Origin: a bacterium
GTDB taxonomy: Bacteria > Campylobacterota > Campylobacteria > Campylobacterales > Sulfurimonadaceae
Assembly: GCA_018822665.1 (NCBI GenBank)
Contig: JAHJJX010000029.1
Coordinates: 1 to 64,000, forward strand
Reading direction: 5' to 3'
Length of the DNA: 64,000 nt
The notes under the pieces were generated by a model, which was not told the origin of the DNA, searched no databases, and saw only the letters and a program-made list of their open reading frames with translations. A program made the translations under genes and the position numbers. How positions within the stretch are numbered: position 1 is the first letter of the stretch; each line of letters opens with the position of its first letter. Shown here piece after piece: positions 1-12,118 of this stretch.

Positions 1-101
1 AGGGAAACGCCTGGCTCCATTCCGAACCCAGAAGCTAAGCCTCTCATCGCTGATAATACTGATCCTTGCAGGATTGGAAACGTAGGTCGCTGCCTAGTTA
101 A
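1..101 (+). rRNA. rrf: 5S ribosomal RNA, 3' portion (5' end outside window)
   Basis: Characteristic 5S core 'CCATTCCGAACCCAGAAGCTAAGCC' followed by the 3' part ending near GCTGCCTAGTT; end is approximate. Confidence 0.88.
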
Positions 102-272
102 TCAATTTTTAACTTCAATTCTCTTTTTAATCAAACTTGAGAATCAAACTTTTTTATTCAAACACAACTCCCTCTTATTTAAACAACACTCTTTTATTTA
201 AACAAAACCTATCTATTCAAATATTATCCCTTTCTTATCAAACCTTCTTAGCAACTCTCTTGAAATAATTCT

Positions 273-283
273 GGCATGTGGAA
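273..283 (+). repeat. GGCATGTGGAA motif copy (exact), intergenic upstream of ung
   Basis: Exact 11-mer. Confidence 0.95.
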
Positions 284-345
284 ATATGTGTAGGTTTTTA
301 TGGGGATTTTTATATAATACCTGAAATAAATAAGTTGGTAACATT

Positions 346-1017
346 ATGGTTTTAAATGATAAATGGACTAAGTTTTTACGTGATGAATTAAATAAAGATT
401 ATTTTATTAAACTAAAGACTCATATAGATAATGAATATACGATAAGAACAATTTTTCCAAAATATAATGATATTTTCAGTGCATTTAATCTACTTTCTCC
501 ATGTGATGTAAAAGTTGTCATAATAGGGCAAGATCCTTATCATGGAGTAGATCAGGCTAATGGGCTTGCCTTTTCCGTTTGTGATGAGTGTAAAATTCCT
601 CCTTCTCTTTTAAATATTTTTAAAGAACTTAAGGAGGATATTGGTTGCAATATTCCGGCATGTGGAAATCTTAGTAAATGGGTGACAGAGGGTGTATTGC
701 TTATTAATAGTGTCTTGACGGTTGTTGAATCAAATGCAAATTCTCATAAAGATTTAGGTTGGGAAATTTTTACAGACAGTATAATCAAAAAACTCTCTCA
801 CGAGTATGAACATATCGTCTTTATATTATGGGGTAATCCATCTCAAAAAAAAGCTTTGTTTATAGATGAAAATAAACATTTTATTATCAAATCACCACAT
901 CCTTCACCTTTATCTTCTTACAGAGGATTTTTTGGTTCTAAGCCTTTTTCCAAAACGAATGAATATCTAAAGCTTCATCATAAAAAAGAGATTGATTGGT
1001 GTCTCAATGAGCTATAA
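346..1017 (+). CDS. ung: uracil-DNA glycosylase
   Basis: GQDPYHG active-site motif and HPSPLS motif of family 1 UDG. Confidence 0.97.
   Translation: MVLNDKWTKFLRDELNKDYFIKLKTHIDNEYTIRTIFPKYNDIFSAFNLLSPCDVKVVIIGQDPYHGVDQANGLAFSVCDECKIPPSLLNIFKELKEDIGCNIPACGNLSKWVTEGVLLINSVLTVVESNANSHKDLGWEIFTDSIIKKLSHEYEHIVFILWGNPSQKKALFIDENKHFIIKSPHPSPLSSYRGFFGSKPFSKTNEYLKLHHKKEIDWCLNEL
657..667 (+). repeat. GGCATGTGGAA motif copy (exact), inside ung
   Basis: Exact 11-mer; encodes ACGN frame. Confidence 0.95.
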
Positions 1018-2011
1018 TAAACTGAGCTACTACAGGTAGATGGTCCGAGTAACCTTTTCCCTTGTGAATTTGCGGCTTTTTTTTCGTCATTTTCCATCTA
1101 TATATTTGTTTTCCATTAAATAAATATTCTGGTTTGAAACTCGCTATGCTTTCTTGTTTATAATACATACCTTTTTTATTGAGAAGGGATTGAGAGATTA
1201 TTATATTGTCAAGAGCTTCTTTTTTGCCTCTATAGATATAGCTGTATCTGTCATTTTCTTCGGTATCGTACCAAGTATTATAAAAATTATCTTTTTCGTA
1301 TTTTACATTACTTGTTTTTTGAGTTTGATGTATAGTTTTGAGTATATGATTAATTGCAGTTTTGCCATGAGTATCATTTAATTTTCTATTTTTTTCAAAT
1401 TTTTTATATTCTTCATAATCAGAGTTAAAGTCGCCTAGGAGAATAATATTTTTGTCATATCCAAGCTGTTTTATGCGATTCAGCAGAGCTTTTGCTGAAA
1501 TAATTCTCATGCTTTCCCCTCCATTTTTTGCTTTCCAATGATTTGTAAATATATGTATATCTTGATTATTAACAGAGAATTTTGTTTCTAAAATATTTCT
1601 ATACTGTAGTGATGAAGTTACGCTAATTTCTTTTGAGTAGATAAAGGGTATTTTGCTGAGTATGGCTACTTTGACTGTTGTATTTTTTTTATCTGCTAAA
1701 GAATAGTATTGGTAATATAAGCCATTTTGTTTAAGAGTAAATCTTAAATCTTTTAAAGCTTCAAGTGATTCTACCTCTTGGAGAGCAATAATGTCCGCAT
1801 TTATATCTTTTATTACTTTTGCTATATTTTGTAATTTAATTTTATAATTTTTTGCGTTCCAATTTGAAGATGTGTTAGGAAAAAACTCTTCATATTCATA
1901 TCCGCTCCTTTGTAAATCAAATAAATTTTCTACATTATAAGAAGCAATTGTCAAAATTTTTTCTCCAAAAACTAAAGTAATACAAAAAACTAACAGAATA
2001 AATATTTTCAC
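1004..2011 (-). CDS. endonuclease/exonuclease/phosphatase family protein, secreted
   Basis: Signal peptide; ASYNVENLFD, LQEVES, GDFNSD and SDHLPV motifs of the EEP superfamily. Confidence 0.85.
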   Translation of the reverse strand: MKIFILLVFCITLVFGEKILTIASYNVENLFDLQRSGYEYEEFFPNTSSNWNAKNYKIKLQNIAKVIKDINADIIALQEVESLEALKDLRFTLKQNGLYYQYYSLADKKNTTVKVAILSKIPFIYSKEISVTSSLQYRNILETKFSVNNQDIHIFTNHWKAKNGGESMRIISAKALLNRIKQLGYDKNIILLGDFNSDYEEYKKFEKNRKLNDTHGKTAINHILKTIHQTQKTSNVKYEKDNFYNTWYDTEENDRYSYIYRGKKEALDNIIISQSLLNKKGMYYKQESIASFKPEYLFNGKQIYRWKMTKKKPQIHKGKGYSDHLPVVAQFIIAH

Positions 2012-3960
2012 TAACGAATGCCATTAAGTCTTAATAAGTTAGTTGGATTTGGCTCTCTTTGCATTAGCTCATAAAATAATACTTCCATACTTTTTGAACC
2101 TCCGCCACTAAGAACAATATCTAGATATTTTTTAGCTGTTTTTGAATCAAATATTCCTTCATCAACAACACAAAAAAAGGCATCCGCACTTAAAACTTCA
2201 GCCCATTTGTAACTGTAGTACCCAGCGGCATATCCGCCGGAAAAGATATGTGAAAAGCCATTTTGAAATTTATTGTAAGAAGGCGTTTTGATAAGTGCAG
2301 TTTCCTTTCTTAGACTGTCAATTAAATTTTGAATCGCATCTCCTTGATATACTTTTGTATGAAGAGTAAAATCAAAAATTGAAAATTCCAGCTGCCTTAA
2401 CATACCCATAGCCGATAAAAAGTTTTTACTTCTCACTAATTTATCTATCATCGCATCTGATATAGTTTCACCCGTTTCATGATGTGAGGCAAATAATTTT
2501 AATACATGCGGCTCATAAGCAAAATTTTCTAAAAATTGTGACGGAAATTCAACGGCATCCCATTCAACTCCATGAACGCCGCTTACTTCATATTCATCAA
2601 CTGCACTAAGCATATGATGAATTGCATGTCCCATTTCATGAAAGAATGTAACTACGTCATCATGTCTGAGCAGAGATGGATTCTCATGTGAAGAAGCTGG
2701 AAAATTGCAAACTATAAATGCAGATGCCAGATGTTCATTTGTTTTGTCGTCTTTACTGTGAGTTTGCCAGTTATGCATCCATGCACCGCCGCTTTTACCT
2801 TTTCTCGATTCTAAATCAAGGTAGAGTCTAGCTTTTAATTTTTCATTGAGATATAAATCATAAGAAGATGCTTTTTCGTTCCAAAGTTTTTCATCTGTTT
2901 TGATAAACTCAATACCGAAAAGTTTATTTAAAAATTCAAAGGTTCCATGAATAACACTTTTTTGCTCAAAATATGGGCGATATAACTCTTCATCTAAATC
3001 ATACTGTTCCCTTTTTAGTATTTCACTATAGTAGGCAGTATCAAAGCTTTGCAGAGGTTTGATACTCATTTTTTGAAGAGTTGCTAATTCTTCTTGTGCC
3101 TGTTTTTTGGACTTTTTTGCAAGTGTATGTAAAAAATCAAGCACAATATGCTCATCTTTAGCCATTTTGCTAGCCAGTGAATATGAAGCATAATTAGAAA
3201 ATCCAAGCAACTTACTCATCTCATCTCTCAGCAGCAATAGTTCATCAATAATCTGTGAATTCTGCGGAGCTCTCGTTACATACGCTTTATAAAGTTCTTC
3301 TCTGATTTTTTCATTTTTGCCATAGGTCATATAAGCTATGTATGAAGGCATTTGAAGAGTAAATCTGTATTTTGTAATTCCATCCTCTTCAAATTTTGCA
3401 TTTTTTATGTCACTTTCGGGTAGACCTTCTATATCTTTTTTATCACAAATAATGTATTCGTAAGCATTTGTTGCATCTAAAATATTTTGAGAGAAATTAT
3501 TGGATAATTCGCTTTTTTTTATATTAATTTCTTGAAGCCTTGCTTTTGTTTTTTTATCTAAATGTGCACCGCTGAGTTCAAAATTTAAAATATTGAGCTC
3601 TAAAACTCTTTTTTTTTCATGATTTAGGGTTGCTTTTTCATTTTCAAGTATCTTTTTATATGCTAAATAGATATCTAGATTTTGTGATAGTTTTGTTGAA
3701 TATTCTGTAATAATCGGCAAAGAATTTGCGTATACTTCTTGTGTTTTGTCAGAATTATTTACGGAGTTAATATGCGAAAGAGGAGTGAAAAATTGATCTA
3801 AGCTTTCTTCCATTATTTGCATTGGCTTCACAAAATTTATATAAGTCTTGTCGCTGATAGTTAATAGTTTATCAATATTATTATCGTTGTTTTCCAATCT
3901 TCTAGATAGATCTTCTATGAAATTATCTAAATCGATTTTAAATTCTAAAAATGTTGGCAT
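2011..3960 (-). CDS. M3 family metallopeptidase (oligopeptidase A-like)
   Basis: HEMGHAIHH zinc-binding motif, 649 aa. Confidence 0.93.
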   Translation of the reverse strand: MPTFLEFKIDLDNFIEDLSRRLENNDNNIDKLLTISDKTYINFVKPMQIMEESLDQFFTPLSHINSVNNSDKTQEVYANSLPIITEYSTKLSQNLDIYLAYKKILENEKATLNHEKKRVLELNILNFELSGAHLDKKTKARLQEINIKKSELSNNFSQNILDATNAYEYIICDKKDIEGLPESDIKNAKFEEDGITKYRFTLQMPSYIAYMTYGKNEKIREELYKAYVTRAPQNSQIIDELLLLRDEMSKLLGFSNYASYSLASKMAKDEHIVLDFLHTLAKKSKKQAQEELATLQKMSIKPLQSFDTAYYSEILKREQYDLDEELYRPYFEQKSVIHGTFEFLNKLFGIEFIKTDEKLWNEKASSYDLYLNEKLKARLYLDLESRKGKSGGAWMHNWQTHSKDDKTNEHLASAFIVCNFPASSHENPSLLRHDDVVTFFHEMGHAIHHMLSAVDEYEVSGVHGVEWDAVEFPSQFLENFAYEPHVLKLFASHHETGETISDAMIDKLVRSKNFLSAMGMLRQLEFSIFDFTLHTKVYQGDAIQNLIDSLRKETALIKTPSYNKFQNGFSHIFSGGYAAGYYSYKWAEVLSADAFFCVVDEGIFDSKTAKKYLDIVLSGGGSKSMEVLFYELMQREPNPTNLLRLNGIR

Positions 3961-3966
3961 GTGGAA
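3956..3966 (+). repeat. GGCATGTGGAA motif copy (exact), spans start codon of M3 peptidase gene
   Basis: Exact 11-mer. Confidence 0.95.
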
Positions 3967-3974
3967 ATTCCTTT

Positions 3975-5081
3975 TTAATCTTCTTCTCTTTTAAGTTTTA
4001 TTGCACCGAACTTTTCTATTAAAAAAGCATCATATTTATCTGAGTATTTTAAAAGTCTGTCAATCGCAATTTTACCTTCTTTTAGTGTTAATGAGGAGTC
4101 TATAATTAAATACGAGATGTAAATACTGTTTTCATTTATGGAAAATTGCAAATAGGAGAGTTTCTTATTTTCTTCAAGTAGATAATCATAGAGTTCGTTT
4201 ATATTGCTTTGTGGAATTCTGCAAAGTTGAGAATCTCCTATTATTACTCCGTTTTCATAGTAATTTATTTCCACTCTTGCGCTTCCATGGTCAACTCTCC
4301 ATGAAACTTGTGAGCGTCTTGCAAGTGTTACATTAATATCTAAAGAAGTTAAAATGTCTTCTAAAAGTTTTGTTGCTCCGGTAGGTTTGTATCCCTTTCT
4401 TCTTAATTTTGCTACTTCAAGTTTGGTTCCACATGCCGGACAATAATCATTGATAATATCTTTTTCATTAATATAATTTTTACAAGAGGGGCATTTAATG
4501 ATATTTGTTTTTGCTAATTTTTTATAGCCTTGTATAGCCTCTTCAACATAAAAATAGGGTAGAGCAAAGCCTACATTATTTGAGTTTTGTATGATAAAAG
4601 TATTGACGCCGATGACCATTCCATTTTCGTTTAGAAGCGGTCCTCCGCTGTTGCCTGGATTGATTGCAGCATCCATCTGAATATATTCTAACTCACCTTG
4701 AAGTCTGGATGCTTTTGAAACTATACCTTCTGTCGCAGTGTAATTGAGACCGTATGGATGGCCGATGGCTATGGCAATATCCCCGTCTAGAACAATTTTT
4801 GTTGCTAATTTCAATGGATTTTTCGGCATGATGGATGCTTTGTCCGTTGTTATAAAATCTGTACTTATAAAGGCTATGTCATAATTAGGGTCATCATAAA
4901 CAACTTTTGCAATACATCTTTTAATCTTTTTAGATGAGATAACAACCTCTTTTAAACCACTTGCAACATGGGAGTTCGTAATGATTAAATCATCAATTAA
5001 AAAGCCGCTTCCGCTTCCATAAGGTGTCATAATTTGTATAATGCTGTCAAGATATGTATCTAATATTAGCTGAGTATTCAT
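3975..5081 (-). CDS. trypsin-like serine protease with zinc-ribbon segment
   Basis: NPGNSGGPLLNENG catalytic Ser motif; SHVASG; CPSCKNYINEKDIINDYCPACG zinc ribbon. Confidence 0.85.
   Translation of the reverse strand: MNTQLILDTYLDSIIQIMTPYGSGSGFLIDDLIITNSHVASGLKEVVISSKKIKRCIAKVVYDDPNYDIAFISTDFITTDKASIMPKNPLKLATKIVLDGDIAIAIGHPYGLNYTATEGIVSKASRLQGELEYIQMDAAINPGNSGGPLLNENGMVIGVNTFIIQNSNNVGFALPYFYVEEAIQGYKKLAKTNIIKCPSCKNYINEKDIINDYCPACGTKLEVAKLRRKGYKPTGATKLLEDILTSLDINVTLARRSQVSWRVDHGSARVEINYYENGVIIGDSQLCRIPQSNINELYDYLLEENKKLSYLQFSINENSIYISYLIIDSSLTLKEGKIAIDRLLKYSDKYDAFLIEKFGAIKLKREED
4427..4437 (-). repeat. GGCATGTGGAA motif copy (exact), inside serine protease gene
   Basis: TTCCACATGCC on + strand. 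Confidence 0.95.
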
Positions 5082-5086
5082 ATCTA

Positions 5087-6400
5087 TTACACCTCTTCAA
5101 AGTTTAGATGTTTGAGTTGCACGTAAAAGCTATTGCTAAACTCATTAAGCGATGAAAAATCAAGTTCATTCCCAAAGGGCTTAAGTGCTTTAAATCGATT
5201 TTGATAAGGAATAATTATCTCTTCAATTTTGGAGATGATTTGTCTTTTTGAAAAAGAAGATGTTTCTTCACGGTAAAGCAATGGATAGCCAAGAGCATTA
5301 AAAAAACTAGGATTTTGAATTTCTACAAGTGTGTGAAGTAAAGCTTTTGTAACGGGGTGTAACCCATAATTATATAAAATATAAAATCCTATATAATTAT
5401 AAATAATGGGGATTATTTGATAATATCTGTTGTTTTTGTACCATCTGATTTTTATAAGAGACTCATTGATGAAGGCATTTATCTCTTCATAAGATGTTTT
5501 GTCGGTTGGATTAAAAGTGTACTTTGAATTATAAAACTGAGTGCAAAACTCATTAAAACTAATCTTTTTGAGAGTGTCTATATATTGTCTTAATTCTTCA
5601 TTTTTTGATTCAGTTGTAGAATCTTCCTCACCAAAATACTCTTGAACTTTTTTAGTGAGGTTTTGAGAGATTTCAAATTTTGGTACCAAAAGGTAGTCTA
5701 TTTTAAATAAAAGAGAGAGATATGAAAAAGCTTGCATACCTGCGTTGTCATTGGAGTGGAATGCATCTACTTTATTGTTAATCTCATTTATCCATTGATG
5801 CAAAAAATCATATTTTATTTTCAATTCATTTTCGTCAAGTTCTTGCAGATGTTGTATATCTTCAAGAACAGTATTTGGAAATTCGCATCGCATATATTCT
5901 TTATCATAATCTGCATTTAAGGCTATTTCTCTAAGTGGATAAAAGATTTTTTGAGGAGTCATTGTGATATTGTCGTGATAGAGTTTTAGTTTAATATATT
6001 GCTCATCACTGAAATAGCAGGCATACGTAAGTTGATAATTTCTTTCTAAAATGTATCTTTTTAAAGCTACATGTGCCAAATCTTTTTTCATCATAATTAC
6101 TTCAGCAGAAAGATGTTCCTTCGTTACATAACCTACAACTTTTGCGCTGCCTTGGTAAATTTCAAATTTTAGCTTATCCTCTTCTTTGTAGGTAATTATA
6201 TTTTGATTTGGGGCATCTTTTGAAAAATTCTCAAGGGATTTGAAAAAATATTCATAAGTATTTATAATATCATTTTTTTCAAAAGCTTCATAGGATTTGT
6301 TAAATAGTTCATTTTCATAGGGAGAGATACTCGCATTGATTCCTCTTCCAAAAGGGTGTTGTAATTCAGGTTTGGTGTCAAAAAAATGTAGCAAATTCAA
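5087..6400 (-). CDS. hypothetical protein
   Basis: 437 aa uninterrupted ORF co-directional with the downstream protease gene. Confidence 0.6.
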   Translation of the reverse strand: MNLLHFFDTKPELQHPFGRGINASISPYENELFNKSYEAFEKNDIINTYEYFFKSLENFSKDAPNQNIITYKEEDKLKFEIYQGSAKVVGYVTKEHLSAEVIMMKKDLAHVALKRYILERNYQLTYACYFSDEQYIKLKLYHDNITMTPQKIFYPLREIALNADYDKEYMRCEFPNTVLEDIQHLQELDENELKIKYDFLHQWINEINNKVDAFHSNDNAGMQAFSYLSLLFKIDYLLVPKFEISQNLTKKVQEYFGEEDSTTESKNEELRQYIDTLKKISFNEFCTQFYNSKYTFNPTDKTSYEEINAFINESLIKIRWYKNNRYYQIIPIIYNYIGFYILYNYGLHPVTKALLHTLVEIQNPSFFNALGYPLLYREETSSFSKRQIISKIEEIIIPYQNRFKALKPFGNELDFSSLNEFSNSFYVQLKHLNFEEV

Positions 6401-6516
6401 TTTTGTTTATCCAGATAAGTAATATAAAATGTATTGTTATTATTATAATGAATCCACCCTTAGAAATTAGCTTGATAGGATTCCAAATAACTTCCCAAGA
6501 AAGATAATTATGTTGA

Positions 6517-7335
<819 letters not shown>

Positions 7336-7420
7336 TTTATGCCTTTAAAAGAGGCTGGCTTGAGTCAAGTAGAAAGAAAATAGAGTTCTTTTACGGACAA
7401 TAATACAGTAAGGATAAAAA

Positions 7421-7642
7421 ATGAGAGTTGAAGAATTAACAGCAAAAGTTTTACAAAATAATCCAAATATGGACCGTTATCAGTTAGCGTTGGCAGTGTC
7501 AAAAAGATGTGATGAACTATTAAATGGTGCTGTAAGCAAGTTAAATGTTAATAACAAAAAAATTAAAGCTGCTGATTTAGCTTTAATGGAATTAGTGGAA
7601 GGTCTTATAGTAGTGAAAGGCTTTGTGGATATAGGCGAGTAA
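7421..7642 (+). CDS. rpoZ: DNA-directed RNA polymerase omega subunit
   Basis: Small 73 aa ORF between pyrH and spoT with omega-like MRVEELTAKVLQNNPNMDRYQLALAVSKRCDEL. Confidence 0.85.
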   Translation: MRVEELTAKVLQNNPNMDRYQLALAVSKRCDELLNGAVSKLNVNNKKIKAADLALMELVEGLIVVKGFVDIGE

Positions 7643-7646
7643 ACAT

Positions 7647-9803
7647 TTGAGCCTGAGTCGAGTAGATATTGAAAAAGTTAAACATCTACATGATGTTGAC
7701 TCAGCCATACAGTACCTTTTTTCTCATATCGCTCCTAGCGAATCTTTAAAAAAAGCTCTAGAATATTCTACACAAGCCCATGCGGGACAACGTAGAAAAA
7801 GTGGAGAGCCATATATAATCCACCCCATTTTGGTAGCTAGCATTGTTTCATCTATAACAAATGATGAATCAATGACGATTGCCGCTCTTTTACATGATAT
7901 TGTAGAAGATACTTCAACGAATATTAATGATGTCTCAGAAATATTTGGAACTGATGTAGCTCATCTTGTAGAAGGCTTAACAAAGATAGACTCCATCCGA
8001 GACTCAGAATTAATCCCGTCAAGTTCCAATGAAAGACTGGTCGTATCTGCGCTTTCATTTCGGAAGATGTTGCTAGCGAGCATAGAGGATGTGCGTGTTC
8101 TAGTTGTTAAACTTTGCGACAGACTGCACAACATGCTGACTTTGGATGCTCTTCCTGCGCATAAACAACTAAGAATATCAGAAGAAACATTGGTTGTTTA
8201 TGCTCCTATAGCACAGCGACTTGGTATCTCTTTTTTAAAAAATATATTAGAAGACTTAAGTTTTTCATATCTTTTCAAAGAAGAGAAGCATCATATAGAT
8301 AATTATTTGGATTCAAACTATCATGCTATTGAAATGAAGTTGAATGATTTTAAAGAGTCTATTTATAAAATTTTGGTTACAAATGGCTTTTGTGAAGATG
8401 ACTTTGAAATACTAAGTCGTGTAAAACATAGATATTCTATATATTTGAAGATGCAAAGAAAAGGTATTGGAATTGATGAGGTGCTTGATCTTTTAGCCGT
8501 TAGAATTTTAACTCAAGATGCTGTAAAGTGCTATAATATTTTAGGTCTTATCCACTTAAATTTTCAACCCCTTTCATCTAGATTTAAAGATTATATTGCT
8601 GTGCCTAAAGACAATGGATATCAAACTATTCATACAAGCGTTTTTTACAACACCGCAATTTTTGAAGTACAAATTAGAACATACGATATGCATAAAACAG
8701 CTGAGCTTGGTGTTGCAGCTCACTGGAAATATAAAAATGGCGGCAATGACAATATTAAACTTGATTGGCTGCATAATCTGGAATACCAAAATGAATCCGT
8801 GGAAGACTTTTATGCGTTGATTAAAGATGATTTGTATACGGATGATATTGTAGTTTTTTCACCAAAAGGGCAACCGTTTACATTACCACGTAGTGCTGTT
8901 GTGCTTGATTATGCCTATTCTGTGCATACAGAAGTTGGGAATAAAGCCGAATCGGCTTTGGTGAATAAATCCAAAGCCTCTTTGCTTAGCGAATTGCATA
9001 ACGGGGATATCGTAAGCATAAATACTTATGATGATATTATCACGCGATGCAGTTGGATAGATGCTGTTAAAACTTCTAAAGCAAGAACAAATATGAGGCT
9101 CAATTGTAATGCAAGAATAAGGGATATTAATATAAAATCAAGTACCAATATTGTTGCAACAGCTATGAATTTAAATCATTCAAGGGTTGAAGAGTGGTTT
9201 GAAACATACAACGGCGACAATCGCTCAAGCATATCGTCCGATATTGATCGGTTTCGTGATGTGATTTACAAATATACCCAAGAAATCAGTAAGAACAGCC
9301 GGTTTAAAAGTTTTTTATCCAGACACAGGTTTAAATTAAAATCAAGTGTATTTTCGGGAGTGGAAATATTTAGTATTGCGAGCGTTAATGATGTTGTATT
9401 TGATTATTGTTGTCATCCAAAATTTGGTGATGAGGTTGTAGCTTTTTTAGAAAAAGGAAAAGTGCATGTGCATCATAAAATGTGTAAATATGCAAGTAAA
9501 AAAATAGATGCGCATGAACCTATGGTTTTTGTCAGATGGGAAAAACAAAATATTTATCATTACCATTCTATAATTTCACTTCATAATGAAAAAGGTGCTT
9601 TAGCAAATTTTTTAACATTTTTGGTAAAACTAAATATAGATATAAGCTCCATCGAATTAGGTAAAAAAAGTAATGACTATATAAAGTATTGTGAGCTTAG
9701 TTTTGAATCGACGGAGTCTGATGTGAATATTCTGCGTTCTAAATTGGAACAAAAAATAAAAGTAATCCATCTCATACGAACTGATGATGCTTATAAAAAT
9801 TAA
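7647..9803 (+). CDS. spoT: RelA/SpoT family (p)ppGpp synthetase/hydrolase
   Basis: HD domain ([10 protein letters not shown]), synthetase domain ([17 protein letters not shown]), TGS and ACT-like C-terminus. Confidence 0.95.
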   Translation: MSLSRVDIEKVKHLHDVDSAIQYLFSHIAPSESLKKALEYSTQAHAGQRRKSGEPYIIHPILVASIVSSITNDESMTIAALLHDIVEDTSTNINDVSEIFGTDVAHLVEGLTKIDSIRDSELIPSSSNERLVVSALSFRKMLLASIEDVRVLVVKLCDRLHNMLTLDALPAHKQLRISEETLVVYAPIAQRLGISFLKNILEDLSFSYLFKEEKHHIDNYLDSNYHAIEMKLNDFKESIYKILVTNGFCEDDFEILSRVKHRYSIYLKMQRKGIGIDEVLDLLAVRILTQDAVKCYNILGLIHLNFQPLSSRFKDYIAVPKDNGYQTIHTSVFYNTAIFEVQIRTYDMHKTAELGVAAHWKYKNGGNDNIKLDWLHNLEYQNESVEDFYALIKDDLYTDDIVVFSPKGQPFTLPRSAVVLDYAYSVHTEVGNKAESALVNKSKASLLSELHNGDIVSINTYDDIITRCSWIDAVKTSKARTNMRLNCNARIRDINIKSSTNIVATAMNLNHSRVEEWFETYNGDNRSSISSDIDRFRDVIYKYTQEISKNSRFKSFLSRHRFKLKSSVFSGVEIFSIASVNDVVFDYCCHPKFGDEVVAFLEKGKVHVHHKMCKYASKKIDAHEPMVFVRWEKQNIYHYHSIISLHNEKGALANFLTFLVKLNIDISSIELGKKSNDYIKYCELSFESTESDVNILRSKLEQKIKVIHLIRTDDAYKN

Positions 9804-11020
9804 TGAAAGAAAGAGAAAATATGTTAAAAGAAGCTTTGAGAGAAATACAAAGAGGCAGTGCGGAAATTATTGACAACCAAAGAATAGAAAAGTTGTTGAG
9901 TGCGTACTTTAATGAAGGAAAATCTTATACGGTAAAAGCCGGATTTGATCCTACCGCACCTGACTTGCATCTCGGGCATACCGTGCTTTTGCAAAAACTT
10001 GCAACATTTCAAAAGTATGGAGCTACAATACAGTTTCTCATAGGTGACTTTACAGCTCAGATTGGTGATCCTACCGGTAAAAGCGCCACGAGAAAAACTT
10101 TAAGTGCCACTCAGATTCAAGAAAATGCAAAAAGCTATAAAGAGCAGGTATTTAAAATTTTAGATTCTGAAAAAACAGAAGTTGTTTTTAATTCAGAATG
10201 GATAAATCCTCTTGGCGCATCAGGTATGCTTTCTTTAACAACAACATATAATGTAGCAAGAATGCTTGAGCGCGATGATTTTGATAAAAGATATAGAAGT
10301 GGAACATCTATTTCTATAAGCGAATTTATCTATCCTTTGCTGCAAGGTTATGACAGTGTTCATCTTCAAAGCGACATAGAAATAGGCGGAACCGACCAAA
10401 AATTCAACCTTTTAATGGGGCGTCATCTTCAGCGTGCCTATGAGATAGGAAAAGAGCAGTCCGTTTTAATGATGCCTATTCTTGAAGGTCTTGACGGTGT
10501 GCAAAAGATGAGTAAATCATTGAATAACTACATCGGCGTTGCGGATGAACCTAACGATATGTTTGGAAAAGTTTTAAGTATTTCTGATGAGCTCATGTGG
10601 AGATATTATGAACTGTTAAGTTCAAAAACTTTAGATGAAATTTCTATGCTAAAAATTGGTGTTAACAATGGAACTATACACCCAAAAAAAGTTAAAGAAG
10701 ATTTGGCATCGGAAATTACTGCGAGGTTTCACTCACAAGATGAAGCCAAAAATGCTAAAATTGAATTTGACAATGTTCACTCGAAAAGTCAAATTCCAAC
10801 AGAGATTGATGAATTTAATTTAGATGGACCAATCTGGATAGCTAAAGCTTTAGTAGAATGCAATATTTCTCCATCTACTTCACAGTCGAGAAGAGATATT
10901 AAGCAAGGTGCTGTTAAAATAGATCAGGAAAAAGTGTTTGACGAACAATTACAACTAGAAGCGGGTGAATATGTCCTGCAGGTTGGAAAAAGAAAATTTG
11001 CAAAAGTAAGGGTAAGCTAA
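9803..11020 (+). CDS. tyrS: tyrosyl-tRNA synthetase
   Basis: [15 protein letters not shown] and KMSKS motifs; start may be ATG 9803 (overlaps the spoT stop) or 9821. Confidence 0.96.
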   Translation: MKERENMLKEALREIQRGSAEIIDNQRIEKLLSAYFNEGKSYTVKAGFDPTAPDLHLGHTVLLQKLATFQKYGATIQFLIGDFTAQIGDPTGKSATRKTLSATQIQENAKSYKEQVFKILDSEKTEVVFNSEWINPLGASGMLSLTTTYNVARMLERDDFDKRYRSGTSISISEFIYPLLQGYDSVHLQSDIEIGGTDQKFNLLMGRHLQRAYEIGKEQSVLMMPILEGLDGVQKMSKSLNNYIGVADEPNDMFGKVLSISDELMWRYYELLSSKTLDEISMLKIGVNNGTIHPKKVKEDLASEITARFHSQDEAKNAKIEFDNVHSKSQIPTEIDEFNLDGPIWIAKALVECNISPSTSQSRRDIKQGAVKIDQEKVFDEQLQLEAGEYVLQVGKRKFAKVRVS

Positions 11021-12111
11021 TGAGCTTTGAGTCTTTAAAAATTGGTAAATATGTTATAGAAAAGCCGATAGTTCAGGGTGGAATGGGTGTCGGAATCAGT
11101 TGGGATAAGCTAGCTGGAAGTGTTTCTAAAGAGGGTGGTTTAGGTGTAATCAGTGCGGTTGGAACCGGCTATTATGAAAACAAAAAATATGCTACAAAAT
11201 TGGTAGCAGGCAGACCGCTTGATGCACTTGGTTTCTACTCAAAAGACGGCTTTGACGCAATAATAAAAAATGCAAGAAAGATATGCGGCGATAAACCGCT
11301 TGCTGCAAATATTTTATATGCTATTAATGACTATGGCCGTGTTGTTAGGGATGCTTGTGAGGCTGGAATCGATATCATTATAACAGGTGCAGGACTCCCT
11401 ACGAATATGCCTGAATTTACCGAAGGGTATCCAGATGTTGCACTTGTACCAATAGTCTCATCTGCGAAAGCTCTTAAAATCATTTGTAAAAGATGGCAAA
11501 AAAGATATAACAGACTTCCAGATGCCGTTGTGCTTGAGGGACCAAAAAGTGGCGGGCATCAAGGTTTTACTTACGAACAGTGTTCGATGGAAGAAAATCA
11601 ATTGGAAAACCTTGTGAAGCCGGTTGTTGAGGAAGCTGCATTATGGGGTGATATACCAGTTATAGCTGCCGGCGGTGTTTGGGACAAAAAAGATATTGAA
11701 GAGATGATAGCTTTGGGTGCAAAGGGTGTTCAAATGGGAACCCGTTTTATTGGGACATTCGAGTGTGATGCGCATGAAAATCTTAAGCAGGTTTTATTGG
11801 ATGCTAAAAAAGAAGATATCCAGCTCATGGCTTCACCTGTTGGATATCCAGCACAAGGCGTTAGAACCAATCTTACAAGGCTTGTAGAAAAAAGAGAGGG
11901 TCCTGCTATTAAGTGTATCTCTAATTGTGTTGCACCGTGTAATCGCGGCGTGGAAGCAAAAGAGGTTGGTTTTTGTATAGCCGACAGATTAAGTGATGCT
12001 TTCGAGGGTAATCTTGAGACCGGTTTATTTTTCTCAGGTACCAATGGATATAGATTGGATGAAATAATTTCCGTAAAAGAGTTGATTAGAAAATTAACAG
12101 AGGGCGAATAG
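11020..12111 (+). CDS. nitronate monooxygenase / 2-nitropropane dioxygenase family protein
   Basis: PIVQGGMGVGIS N-terminus, IAAGGVWD, GAKGVQMGTRF motifs. Confidence 0.88.
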   Translation: MSFESLKIGKYVIEKPIVQGGMGVGISWDKLAGSVSKEGGLGVISAVGTGYYENKKYATKLVAGRPLDALGFYSKDGFDAIIKNARKICGDKPLAANILYAINDYGRVVRDACEAGIDIIITGAGLPTNMPEFTEGYPDVALVPIVSSAKALKIICKRWQKRYNRLPDAVVLEGPKSGGHQGFTYEQCSMEENQLENLVKPVVEEAALWGDIPVIAAGGVWDKKDIEEMIALGAKGVQMGTRFIGTFECDAHENLKQVLLDAKKEDIQLMASPVGYPAQGVRTNLTRLVEKREGPAIKCISNCVAPCNRGVEAKEVGFCIADRLSDAFEGNLETGLFFSGTNGYRLDEIISVKELIRKLTEGE

Positions 12112-12118
12112 ATAGCGA

